From: Lytechinus variegatus
Taxonomy: Eukaryota > Echinodermata > Echinoidea > Temnopleuroida > Toxopneustidae
Reading direction: 5' to 3'
NCBI RefSeq assembly: GCF_018143015.1
Contig: NC_054743.1
Coordinates: forward strand, 43,868,922 to 43,932,921
DNA length: 64,000 nt
Of the stretch, positions 12,701-22,774 are shown piece by piece (position 1 is the stretch's first letter; every line of letters begins with the position of its first letter). The translations under genes were made by a program, and so were the position numbers. The notes below the pieces were generated by a model. The model was not told where the DNA came from. It saw only the letters and a program-made list of their open reading frames with translations, and ran no database searches.

Positions 12701-13259
12701 TGGAAGCGGGAATGATGTTGGGTATTTTGTACACCATAAGCAGCACCCCCTGGAAATTAGGTTGGTACACTGTAAAAACTACGGTGTTAAAACTGACACC
12801 AATTGGTGTTAATAGAGGACCACACCCTGAGGTGTTAAAATTACACCCTAGAAATTAAACATAACACTAAAGAGTGTAAATGTAAGAACAAAAGGTGTTG
12901 TAATAACACCTATAGGTGTAAAACTAACACCACCAATTTAACACCGGTATAAAATAACTGGTGTGGTCCTCAATGTACACCGGATACCTCGTAAACCCCT
13001 TTTCCGTTTTAGTGCTGATCGACTATCGTTGCCAAAGTTTTGGTCGTCTTTGTAGCAGTCGTATTTACTCACCAGTAACTGAGTTTACTCGAGGGGACAG
13101 CATTTTACACAATCTCCCAGAACCGCATCCAACATCGAGCACGTCGTCGTTTTCATCGAAATCGATCCACTTCATATCTTCGTCACGAATCCGATTCTGG
13201 ACATAAACCGAGCTAATGGCGTCGTAATATCTTGCCATGTCCAACGTATCTGTATTCAT
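6607..13259 (-). CDS. SAM-dependent methyltransferase, juvenile hormone acid O-methyltransferase-like; four coding exons
   Basis: Coding exons (minus strand) are 13073-13259, 10347-10675, 9415-9550 and 6607-6782. They total 828 bases, giving 275 residues plus stop, close to the usual JHAMT-family length. Every junction has GT/AG and matching phase. Seen in the protein: SAM-binding motif I VLDVGCGSGRL (about residues 40-50), then TGLDISPGMIEYAK at the strand-2 acidic position, TALHWCFD and LKPGGLFLLGF, then GFVIRRSEV and KYIPAEHHDDFIDD near the C terminus. There is no signal peptide or membrane span, so it is probably cytosolic. The fold and class I methyltransferase activity are established for these motifs. 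The substrate is not: JHAMT relatives outside insects do not imply juvenile hormone. Introns hold many transposons. A possible AATAAA lies at 6285-6290. Confidence 0.85.
7391..9323 (+). mobile_element. Non-autonomous DNA transposon with 5-bp target duplication, copy 1
   Basis: The terminal inverted repeats are CAGGGGCGGATCCAGGAT (left) and, read inward from the right, CAGTGGCGGATCCAGAG. It is flanked by an exact 5-bp duplication TAGAG (7386-7390 and 9324-9328). The ends are hAT-like, and some hAT lineages make 5-bp duplications, but no transposase is present to decide. It lies inside intron 3 of the methyltransferase gene. The outer portions match the inverted copy at 27734-29262 almost base for base, while the centres (about 7985-8615 here) differ. 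Confidence 0.85.
9415..9550 (-). CDS. Methyltransferase exon 3
   Basis: The acceptor ATCAAG follows a T-rich tract. The exon reads ECNYEVFPIKSTESFLDLM then RSVGFVIRRSEVKQSPW and ends AAAA|GTAAGT. It supplies exactly the 45 residues missing between exons 2 and 4, and the GF-x-I motif fits this position in JHAMT-like enzymes. A transposon and its target duplication end only 86 bases beyond its splice donor. Confidence 0.8.
10033..10215 (+). repeat. Degenerate TTAGACGAAATGG array, single orientation
   Basis: Short units such as TTAGACGAAATGGGTATAGT and TAGTAGACGAACTGG repeat imperfectly. This is the same motif as the palindromic array at 2696-3085. It lies in methyltransferase intron 2. Confidence 0.7.
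10347..10675 (-). CDS. Methyltransferase exon 2 (core of the fold)
   Basis: The acceptor TTGCAG precedes GTTTAGAC. The first two bases complete the glycine codon left by exon 1, giving VTGLDISPGM across the junction. The exon encodes 109 residues, including TALHWCFD and LKPGGLF, and ends CAG|GTATAT in phase 0. Confidence 0.88.
10705..11060. mobile_element. MITE with CCATCGACTTGGCGAGATA ends, containing a foreign MITE fragment
   Basis: The left end CCATCGACTTGACGAGATGG (about 10711) and right end TATCTCGCCAAGTCGATGG (about 11038-11056) are inverted copies, and further CGACTTGGCGA motifs lie inside. A right-end fragment of the CACTGTAAAAAC MITE (about 10940-10983) is embedded in it. It lies in methyltransferase intron 1. 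Confidence 0.7.
12062..12626. mobile_element. hAT-like MITE with exact 8-bp target duplication
   Basis: It is flanked by GAATTAAT at 12054-12061 and 12627-12634. Long inverted ends share GTGGATACCATGCGCGACC (left, about 12088-12107) with its complement on the right (about 12572-12590), and the outer bases are C/G runs. The 565-bp body is non-coding. It lies in methyltransferase intron 1. Confidence 0.8.
12768..12975 (+). mobile_element. Left half of the CACTGTAAAAAC MITE
   Basis: Starts at a TA followed by CACTGTAAAAACTACGGTG and closely follows the left half of the element at 3547-4320, up to GGTGTGGTCCTC and TGTACACCGG. The right terminal repeat is missing. It lies about 100 bases from the donor of methyltransferase exon 1. 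Confidence 0.7.
13073..13259 (-). CDS. Methyltransferase exon 1 (start codon and motif I)
   Basis: The ATG at 13257-13259 has A at -3 (AAAATGA). The exon encodes 62 residues and ends ACTG|GTGAGT, leaving one base of a glycine codon. It contains the glycine-rich loop DVGCGSGRL that binds S-adenosylmethionine. A purely untranslated exon further upstream cannot be excluded. Confidence 0.85.
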
Positions 13260-13338
13260 TTTTCTTTTGCTTTGTTTTAGAAATAAACCACTTTTGAAAA
13301 TTAAAAAATAAATGTATGAACATGAAAATCACGACATT

Positions 13339-13490
13339 ATCTCATCAGGCGATCGTTCATGGAGGCTCCACTACACATCACTACCGTTACCCTATGCTAC
13401 ACCTACATGGGTAGCGAAGGGTAGCTTTAGTGGATTGTAGTCCTGGAGTGGGGCCTATACACGAACGATCCCCTGAAGTAGATCCTGGAG
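13339..13490. mobile_element. Short hairpin MITE upstream of the methyltransferase
   Basis: GATCGTTCATGGAGGCTCCA at the left pairs imperfectly with TGGAGTGGGGCCTATACACG and AACGATC at the right; the centre is also self-complementary. It lies about 80 bases upstream of the methyltransferase start, so it may overlap its promoter or 5' UTR. Confidence 0.55.
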
Positions 13491-14563
13491 CCCGTGACAA
13501 AAAGTTTAGCAAATCATTGTTCATTTGAAACAGCAATTCTGATTGGTTCCTTTAGGCAGTACTGAGCAAAATGCGCATGCAACGATAACCTTGATAGGTT
13601 TAGCGATTATAATAGCTAACCTTGTGTTACGTCGGGGCCCAGTGACACCAACGCATATTTGAAATAAAAAAAATTCTCATTGGTTCCCGGTCATTCTTCA
13701 CAAAATGTGCCTATACAACAATGATCTTGATCAGCCAATTAAAATTTGTGGATTTATTGCTATTTAGAAAATATAGTCATCCCTTCGCAAACTCTTTCTA
13801 TAACGCAGATAATCTTTTCAAACGCCCTTCACACCAAAGCAGTCTTTGTCGAAAGAATCAAAACAGCATTGGAGAGTGTTTTATTATGAATAAAGGAGAA
13901 AGAAATGCTGATAATTAATTTTGATCAGTAAGGCTGCGATGTACATTTTCATGTAAAATCGCAAATAGCAAGCAATAAAACACACTTTTAATAATGCCCT
14001 CTATTCATTATCATTTCAGGGCATACACATTCGTAGCACTGTGATAATGCATTGAAAACGTTACATCCACTTTCAAGCATTACAGTAATGATTAAAAAAA
14101 CAATTTGAGGAGGCTAGGGATTTCGTATTGAGAATTGTTTTAAAAGCTGTCAGTGAGTGAAGCGAGCGAGCAAAAAAATGAAAAATTTTAAAACGAAAAT
14201 CTAATTTGATGATAGAGTTTGACATAATTTTCTTACAATGACATATTTCACCCCTTTTCCTTTTTTATTTCCTTTTTTCTTGGTCCTGAAAATGTTGGGG
14301 GGGGGGGGGGTTATGGTCCATTATCCCCAACTGTACCTCCAATTCTTTCAGGGAATGTACCAAATGCTTTACATTTCTTGTGTAAATGACCCTTTTTATT
14401 TCCATCCCATGCTAATCAAAATTAGGGAAAGCATTATTACCATATTTTTTCAGCAGTGAGGGTTTCGAACCTGCCTACCACGGAAGGTTTACAATTTATT
14501 AATCGCGATATAAAAATGGTAACTCAAAATCATTGTTGCACACGCATTGTTCAAGATACTTAC

Positions 14564-14630
14564 CAGAACCAATGAGAGTTGCTAGTTCATATTTGTAATC
14601 CATCCCAAAATATTGTGATGTAGGGCTCAT
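14564..14630 (-). other. Possible coding exon, unplaced
   Basis: On the minus strand an ATG opens MSPTSQYFGMDYKYELATL followed by IGS and a strong donor CTG|GTAAGT. The phase (one base left over) would also fit methyltransferase exon 2, so an alternative first exon is formally possible, but it would lack SAM motif I. No similarity is recognised. Confidence 0.25.
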
Positions 14631-14870
14631 GTCTTCGCATTCCGTGTCATCATGATCGCATCGAACATTATTATTAACACCTCATTATTATAGAATAACA
14701 ATTACCGTAACTGCATTCAGCATTCCAACAATTTGACCAAGGTATGAATAATGTTGACAAAAGCTAGTGTACAAACGAATACAAGATTGTGATCGTCAGT
14801 AGGGATCTTTTTACAGTCACGAACACATTTACTCCATTATTTCATGACAAATGTCCTCTGAGCCGATTAC

Positions 14871-14936
14871 CTGGAGCCATTTCATTAGCTTGTGACGGAT
14901 TTCTGGTTGAGTTTGGTGGGTTTGTGAAACAGGATC
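14871..14936 (-). other. Possible coding exon, unplaced
   Basis: A 66-base open segment, 22 codons in phase 0-0, lies between a CTTTCAG acceptor and a CAG|GTAATC donor on the minus strand. It includes PEIRHKLMKWLQ. No family is recognised and it has no partner exon with supporting homology. It could equally be chance. Confidence 0.22.
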
Positions 14937-15259
14937 CTGAAAGGAAGGATATCGCGCAAACTAAATAGAAAGTGCGCCAAGGCCTTGGGAACAATTTTTA
15001 GATATGTCGTTGGGAGGGAGGGGGATATCATGCCTCAATATTTTTGTTTAGATTGAAAAATATGAAATGCAATAATGGCAAAAAAACCCAGATTTGGTCG
15101 ATTTCTAACAGGAATGTAGATTTTGTAAAACGTATTATACTGTATAATGGACTGAATCTAGCAATTACATACCATGTACATGTATATTGATGCAATTTGC
15201 AATCTGAAATAACAAAGAGTACCCCTTTACTTAAACATGCAATCACATTTACCGGGTTT

Positions 15260-15560
15260 TTCCGCTTGAACGTAGGTGCTAAGGCGGATCCTTTAGGGCG
15301 GCTAAGCATGGGCCGTCCCACCCCCTTTTGGCGGTGCAAAAAGGGGGGGGGAGACGAAACGAAGAGGCAAAAGAAGGACAAGATAAGGAAATATGAAGAT
15401 TAAAAGAAAGCAAAAGGGACAGACAAGAAGTTTATAAAAGGAGCAAAACAAGTGAAGAAAGGGAGGAAGGGAAGAGTTGGCAAGTAACAAAATTGTCAGT
15501 TACTATATCAAATGAAAATTCCTCTCGCGCTTCGCGCTCGCATTTTTAAGGGGATACTTA
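15260..15560. mobile_element. Fragment of a hAT-type element (GGCGGATCC end and CGCGCTTCGCGCTCG tract)
   Basis: A GGCGGATCC sequence at about 15284, a poly-G run and the tract CTCGCGCTTCGCGCTCGC at about 15525-15542 resemble pieces of the hAT-type elements elsewhere in the window. No matching second end or target duplication was found, so boundaries are approximate. Confidence 0.4.
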
Positions 15561-16157
15561 TATGGCACTTAATTTTCTTTCAGGTCAGTGGAGAATAGAT
15601 ATTTTAGCCTTTGCTCCTTGATATCTATCTATCTCTATCTATCTTTTTCTCCCTATCTCCCTACCCTCTGTTCTTTGCCTCTATTTTATGGGCATTCAAA
15701 ACTTTCCATAAGGGACATCATGCCGCTTAAATTGCTGTAGGTGCACGTGAGGACAGTCGTCAAATGGATTATTTCTCATGATAAGAAACCATATCCATCC
15801 AATTAATTAACGAATTAAACCATTTTAAGTAGACGTTTACCTCTCATAATTGACTTTCTAAAAATTTCATTGACAAATTAAAAACATAATTACCGAAAAC
15901 GAAATCAATTATTTAACTTACTGAATGCAAACCTTTATTCATCTTCCTTTAAACAAAGTGTGTTCTCGAAAAATGGGCAAATTGGGCCTCACCCAAATTG
16001 CGCATTCTCACTGCCCGGTACGAACGTTTTGCCTTTCGTAGCTGTCCAAAATTAATTGTTGCAATCAAAACGATTTGCCACGATTGATCTCAAGATCTGA
16101 TGAGATCTGACACGATTACATACAATTACTTCTCGGTGCATGTAGATCATGGGTTGG

Positions 16158-16345
16158 GGGAGGTGCCGTCGGCGAGTGGTTTAAGGTGCCCTTAAACGTT
16201 ATGAAATCTGGGGTTCAATTCCCGGCACGGCCCTTCACCGAGGAATTTTTAATCTATACGCTCTTTTATCTTGTTCCAAATAGATAAAAATGCTTTATGC
16301 ATTGTTGATACCAACATGTGCAGGTGATGTTTGTTAAATAAAATC
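16158..16345 (+). repeat. tRNA-derived SINE, family 1
   Basis: The head (about 16160-16233) has an acceptor-like GGTGCCGT/ACGGC pairing, an A box (TCGGCGAGTGG) and a B box (GGTTCAATTCC), resembling a class II (Leu/Ser-like) tRNA. The tail contains CGCTCTTTTATCTTG then AATGCTTTATGCATTG. The same tail follows the tRNA head at 55425-55585 and stands alone at 29650-29720. Confidence 0.75.
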
Positions 16346-16660
16346 GTTGTGCGGATCGTCACAGTGGGAACTTAGTACAAAATGATGTATGCTACAGTCA
16401 CGAACGAAATGGACTCCTCCCATTTTGAAATAACATGATAGAACTGGTCGGTCGATCTGGAGTCGGTTTCATAAAACTTGTTATGATAACAAATATACCA
16501 TAACTTTTAAAGCTACTGAAATCCTCCAATCTAATTGGATGTAAATTTATTATAAAAGTTGTTCACTTTTATTATAATGAGTCTACATGGAATGGGAGTC
16601 AGGAGTCAGTTTCGCTGATGCGAAGGTACCATTGCATTGGTCCGTCTGACCTGCAGCCGC

Positions 16661-16816
16661 CGTTTCATAAAGCTGTTCGTAACTTAAGAGCGACTTTAAG
16701 AACGACTGGTGATCCTTTGAACCATAGCCAATGGTGTATACCATTTTCCGAAAGAAAGGATGACCAGTCGTTCTTAAAGTCGCTCTTATCTTACGAGCAG
16801 CTTTATGAAACACCCA
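16661..16816. mobile_element. Hairpin MITE, GTTTCATAAAGCTGTTCGTA family, copy 1
   Basis: The left arm GTTTCATAAAGCTGTTCGTA and AGAGCGACTTTAAGAACGAC are complemented by the right arm ending in CAGCTTTATGAAAC. A second copy lies at 30545-30725. About 150 bp and non-coding. Confidence 0.85.
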
Positions 16817-16819
16817 CCT

Positions 16820-19800
16820 GATAAAAGAAATACATCATTGGTCATGTTTAGTCTGCAGGCACTGACCCTGATCGAAACTTTGATCAACAAGTGGGTCTCC
16901 ACGCAAAGACTAGCGCACAGAAAACTTGCTGCTTCAATTCAGGCCTTCATTACACATATAGGCTGCACATTCAGACCCGTAACTCGAGTGAATGGTTTGC
17001 ACAGCAGACTAGGTCATGTTAGTGGAGACGGGTTAGCGAAATGAGACTCGAAGGGAGTACATGTCCCTGTTCTCACTATATTTTCTACAACTTACTATTT
17101 TATTGGAATACGGTTCAGGAAACCAGTTTGGATGATCGCTTCCAAGACCGCTTCGACCGTTCTCATGACGCGTTAAACTAGTTTCCTGTAACAGAGTTTT
17201 AGGACGGCAATGAGAACGGGGTCTATGTCACAATAATGACGTCATGCCTAGAGGAAGTTAGTAAGACGTCAAGAAAAAAATATCTGACCTAAGGGTAATG
17301 TTTGTCTCTATATGTATATCGTTTTTTCCTGTGTCTTGTATGTGAGGCGGATCAGTGAGAAAGTATTCACAAAGGCGTCGATTCATATGGGTCCCGTAAA
17401 ACAAGGGTTAGAGAATAATCGTGCACTTTATTTTCACAATTAAGTTTTTAAGAGTAATCAATGCAATCAACAACAACAAAAATGTTTACGATGATTGCAA
17501 GGCATTGTGTTACGGGCCCCTGGACAAGATATGGGAAAATAAGTGACGACACTGGAATAGCCCCTCATCTTATTATATTTTATGTGAATGTGCTTCCAGA
17601 GGACAGGCAGTATCGTAGGTGACCTTGCGAAAGATATCCGAACGGATGATATACATGCATTTTTTCCTCTTTCGTAATGATGATGTTATAGGCATAGATT
17701 AATTGTATTTAATTTCCTCATAATCGATTATGATACAGAGGTTTTCGATACTTTTTTTGTTAATAACGACCATGCTAACTTGAAGAGGAAGGAATTAATG
17801 AGAAAATGTGTATATAAGGAAGATATCAAGTAGAGACCTTGAAAGTGTTTTTATGACCAGAAAGTGAGAAGAAATACGTGACATTGTTGAACACGTGATA
17901 GGGTCGATGGATATATTCTTACATATCTCAAAATCATATCATGTATTATGCGGTTTTTCATGCACATACTAGCTGAAGGGTGGAATATTGATATGAAATC
18001 TACCTTCCCGCGTTCTTCCAGACGATTTCTTTTAATCAATATGACAGTGTATAGACCAGCTTTCGATAGAAAAGGGGAAAGCCTTTGAATATTTTCAGCA
18101 TGCTCATACTGATATGACTGGATTGAATTTCGTCTTTCTAAACACCATGATATTTGTGATGGATATGAATGAAATAACAATCGTATTTCGACCGGGATGC
18201 AGATCATACACAAACCATTCAGTACTGCCAACGGGTGGTTATCAAATTAATTTGAGAAGTGCAAATACAATTTTGTCAGTGAATGTATTTCTGCGTCACG
18301 AACGTCTTGCAGATACAGAGAGTCAATTTCATTAACTTGCAAGGTGAATATCTGGATTCGGATGCCACTTCAAAATGAAAAGGGCAAGGCGGTTCATAAA
18401 ATTATAGCCAAATTTCATTATCCAAATTTGGAGTTCTGTCTGGTTGTGACGGATTGCAACGCCTGATGAACTTCAGATACTGCTGTTTTCATCGCTGACT
18501 CAAATATATATATCTAAACGTGTCTATACATATCCGACGGAACCTAACCTTGCCTCACCAGGCACTCAGCCAAAATCTTGCGGCAAGCGCCCGGTTGGTT
18601 GTTAAGGAAACAACGAGGCCTGCGGGGATAGTGGGTACATTCCTACATTACATGTGTGGATACAGTGCATTCCTCAAGACATAACTCTGTTCGGATTTTG
18701 CTCGGATATCATTGAGATATTACCAGAATCACTGTGAACTGATATTTATTTTTGATAGGTCATTTGTCCTAGCTAGCATGAAACCACTCGGGAAAGATTG
18801 AGCTTCATGAAATTGTTTCGTCACAATTTGGGTCACTTTTGCTTGTTTTGTCATCACTTCACTGTTGTTTCTATAGCAACTTGGTATACTCTGAACTTAA
18901 CTTCTTAATAACGATGCTTTGTTTTCGTGCTATTGGGCAGATGATCGATAGACGGTTTCCAATGATGTCCCCTTCTGACTAAAATTAAATAGTTGAAAAT
19001 GTTTGAACTTGTTCTTCTAACGTTCTCGCCTTTTTGCTATTCATATTCCCATTGAATTCGGTAGGCCTGTACCCTTCGCGCCACGTTTTAGCAGGAAGTG
19101 CATCTTAGACAATTTGATAATCTGTATACACCGTATTGACTGACACGACACAGTGTGATTTCAAATGGTAGCTGCGCGTTAAGTGATAGCTTCCTGACGG
19201 TCATGATTACTGACATACACTGATATTGAGCATTACAGATCACACAAGGTAAGATACCTGTATGTTTAACTAGAGCGATCCAGTGTGGTAGTAACGGAAT
19301 ATATTTTACCTTGAGAATACACAGATATGAACCACCCATCAAAAAGTTATTTTAGTCAATTTTGTGAACTTGATGTGCAAGGTCAACAGTGGTAGAAGAT
19401 CATCAGAACGGTGCAGGAACGGAATACACAGGAAACGTCAGCTGCAGGTTTAATTATCTCCTTAAACTGTGTCTGCCTGTTTTTGTGAACTAAGTAACTG
19501 TACCAGATTCTTTGCTCATCGTGTGCATGTTTGACTCAATTCGGGAGATTTTGAAAAGCATGCACTGTGAACTTGAATAAAAATAATGAAAAACTCACTA
19601 ACGAATTGGATGAAGTGGAGGACTTGAATAAGACCATTCTTGTGCACTTATCTCATTAATAATTGTGTCTACCTGTGATGTAAGCTTGATGATACAGTCA
19701 AATTGGAAAACCACATAGACCATGACGATTGTCAAATACATATGCACAAACCATTGTAACTAGAATGAAAAACACCGAAAACTCAATAAAGAAGTGCATG

Positions 19801-20720
19801 AAGTGGAGAAAACAGTTACGTTCTAGATAAATTATTTCAATTAAAGTTTGAATTAAAGTTTATCAGTTTCGCAACAGTAAGGTCAGCAGTTCGTGTTTTC
19901 ACCAGAGGATTGAGTCAACGAATGACCTGAAAGTTGAAATTGTGTATTCTTCGATCTATCGGACGCCTTCCTATAAAAATGTGTACAAGAAGTGAATTTA
20001 ATGCCTTTCCGACCTCATGAGTCATTGAACTGCCATTTGTTCCTTATGAAGGGTGAAGTGAAGGATAGTGACTCACAGTTCAGCTAAGCCCGATGTATTT
20101 TCAGATTCTGTGTTTCACAATAAGGGGAAATAACTCAACGCCAGCAATTCTTTAATCATCGCAACGACGTGCACGATTTTCTCTATAACCTTACATTTTT
20201 TGTAACTTGGATTATTCAATTTCAACCTACAGAGTACCTGAAATATGTTTGAAACGTGACATTGGAATTGTAACGGGATACAGCTACAGGGCAGGTCTCG
20301 TGAAATTTCCGCGCATATTTGGACAGTTTAACAGAGAGATCAAAATCGTTGCAAGGAGTATACTGGCTGCATCATGTAGTTTATATATTGAAATATGAGT
20401 TATGTGAACATAAGGGAAGTCTATGAAGTCCATATGGCAGAGCGGTTGAACGACCAAGGAGGAAACAGTTGATGTGAAGAAAGTTTATACCGGATTTGGT
20501 GATATAAAAGTAAAGACTATATTTATCAGCATTGTGAAAATAACCACGAGTACTCAGTGCCTTGTCGTCGTCTGACATTAAAGCAGAGGGAATTCTGAGT
20601 GAAGTTCACATACGGCTGACCAATTCAAGCAAACGGCGAACGAATTTTTGAGGAAGTTTCAGGTGTTAATCAGTCTGTGTCATGTTAAGGACACAGTAGG
20701 AAAGAAAACCAATTGCAGTC
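16820..20720. other. Intergenic region upstream of the GPCR
   Basis: No coding exon with a convincing domain was found. TTGCAG two bases before the GPCR start codon could be a splice acceptor, so an untranslated first exon may lie in this stretch. I see no clear transposon in it. Confidence 0.4.
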
Positions 20721-21833
20721 ATGGCTTCTATGACGACCGAATACTATCTGGAACTGGACACGCTGGAAGATGATGTTCCATACAATTCATCGGACTACGT
20801 TACCGGGATGGTCACACCCTTATACATCAGTCTCATCTTCGTTATCCATACTCCGCTGTGGATACTCACAGTCTTCGGCAACTCCCTGGTCGTGCTCGCC
20901 GTTTTCCGCGAGCGCAACCTTCGACAACCGACCTACGCCCTGATCGCCGCTCTTGCCGTCACGGACTTAATCTTTCCCCTTTTCGGTTACCCGCCGTCGA
21001 TATACGCCGTGATCGTAGAGAATCGGTACACATGTTCGATCGGGACTCGGAAGTATTTCTTTCTGTTGACATACACCTGTGCAGCGGCTTCCTTCTTTCA
21101 CATCATAGCAATCACTTTCGAACGGTATATCGGTGTGTTGAAGCCGTTGCGATACCATGATATCGTTACCATGAAACGCATCGTTTTCCTTGAGGTGTTC
21201 ATATGGTTGATGAGTCTCCTGATCGGTGCGAGTGCCGTCTTGAAACCAACTGGCACAGATACCATGCGGCCCGTCTGCAAGCAAGCAGGTTCATCGCCCA
21301 CCTTTTCGTTCGTTTCATTCATCCTATTGACGCTGGGGTTCCTCGTCATCACTCTCATATACCTACACATCTACCGGATCGCGAGGGGCCACTGGCAAGA
21401 AATGGAGGCGGAACGAGAAAAATCCTTTGCCCTGGGAAATAAAAAGACTTTAAGATCAGAAAGCCAGAGCAGCAACGACGCCAGACAGTTCAAAGCCACA
21501 AAGACAATCGGCATCATCATTGTTCTGTTTGTCATATGTTGGTTGCCGACGGCCACAAGGTACTTCTTCGAAGGAATAGGAGTTTCTGTCCTGATCAATT
21601 GGACAACGTGGATTGTTGTCAAGCGAAGCTCGGAGACATTCTGGCTATTGAACGGGGCCATCAACCCGCTTGTCTATGCCAGGAGGAACTTGCGGTTTAG
21701 GAATGCTTTCAAAGACATCATCAAGTGTTTAGTAAAGAGGTATACGTGCTCTACAGAGTCGAAATCTAGGGAATGCTATATGTCTTCCTCAAAGACTAGA
21801 CCGTCCTTGTCGTCGAACATTACACTCGCATGA
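20721..21833 (+). CDS. Intronless class A (rhodopsin-family) G-protein-coupled receptor
   Basis: 370 residues in one exon; the start context GTCATGG has G at -3 and +4. An N-terminal extracellular segment with N-glycosylation sequon NSS (22-24) is followed by seven hydrophobic segments. Landmarks: GNS in TM1 (N54), AVTDL in TM2 (D82), ERY in place of DRY at the end of TM3 (134-136), FVICWLP in TM6, NPLVY in TM7, then a basic helix-8 region and a Ser/Thr-rich tail. KATKTIGIIIVLFVICWLPT and YARRNLRFRNAFKDI recall adenosine and amine receptors, but the ligand cannot be called. The loop cysteine (C105) lies 30 residues before the ERY arginine rather than the usual 25. TM5 lacks the usual proline. 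It should act at the plasma membrane by coupling to G proteins. Confidence 0.92.
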   Translation: MASMTTEYYLELDTLEDDVPYNSSDYVTGMVTPLYISLIFVIHTPLWILTVFGNSLVVLAVFRERNLRQPTYALIAALAVTDLIFPLFGYPPSIYAVIVENRYTCSIGTRKYFFLLTYTCAAASFFHIIAITFERYIGVLKPLRYHDIVTMKRIVFLEVFIWLMSLLIGASAVLKPTGTDTMRPVCKQAGSSPTFSFVSFILLTLGFLVITLIYLHIYRIARGHWQEMEAEREKSFALGNKKTLRSESQSSNDARQFKATKTIGIIIVLFVICWLPTATRYFFEGIGVSVLINWTTWIVVKRSSETFWLLNGAINPLVYARRNLRFRNAFKDIIKCLVKRYTCSTESKSRECYMSSSKTRPSLSSNITLA

Positions 21834-22515
21834 CCATGACGACATGGCAAAATTATAAGTTGTGAAGTACAAAGTCTGTGATGACATTTCTTATGACATG
21901 AAGAATACACTCACTCTTTATTGCATAAATTATGGTTGATCAACCGTCGATCAATTTGTACGAAATTATACCACAGGCAATAATGGTATTCGATGTTTTT
22001 TTTCGTACATAACTCACCGTTCGATTATTTCAACAATTCATCGCCAGCTTATCACCTGATAACGTATCTGACACTTTCAATGCCATGCAGGCGAGGATTA
22101 TAAATTCTAATTAGATGTGAAATATGCATAAAGTATAAACACGGGTGCAACCTCCAGAAGCCGGCGATTGGCAGGCAACTGATGAGCTCGCAGTGCACAT
22201 TCGTCCGTGAAAAAAAAACTTGACATACTTCGTTTAAACTTGAAGGAAAAATGAAATTCAAAATCAATTAATTCGTATGATAAGGGTATTGAAATGATAT
22301 AAGAACCGGCGCAATGTCAATAAGCTTACGATTGTGAGTGACAAAAAAGGGGTTACAACAGTACGCATTTTATAACTCCATGGTAATCACTTGCCACATA
22401 ACACGGAAAGGCAACCGCACACGTTACGAGTGGTCCACGATCCGATTTTGGAACAAATCGCATTAGCTCATTTTCTGAAAATGTGCGTGAAAAGTATGTT
22501 TTTATTTGTGGCTCT
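21834..22515. other. GPCR 3' flank
   Basis: AT-rich. No canonical AATAAA just after the stop, so the 3' end of the transcript cannot be placed. No other gene is seen. Confidence 0.4.
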
Positions 22516-22517
22516 AA

Positions 22518-22770
22518 TAAGCTGTATTAAAAAGTATTGGTAAATATGCTCCGTGAGGGTAAATATGTGTCCAATCAACATTAGGCATTTCATTTGGGCA
22601 TTTTTATTTATCCAGTGTGATGAAACTTTTGCCCATTCTAAAGTAATTGCTCCTCATCTTTTTAACCTTACTGGACAATATGCTTCCCGCATTGGGTAAA
22701 ATACTGCCCAAAATTGGTTGGACACATAGTTACCCTCGTGCTGGTTAAAATTGTACCCAATATTTTGTAC
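22518..22770. mobile_element. MITE with imperfect inverted ends (ACAGTGTA right end)
   Basis: The left GTAAATATGCTCCGTGAGGG and TGTGTCCAATCAA are mirrored on the right by TTGGTTGGACACA, CCCTCGTGCTGG and TTTTGTACAGTGTA. The arms are diverged. About 250 bp and non-coding. Confidence 0.6.
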
Positions 22771-22774
22771 AGTG

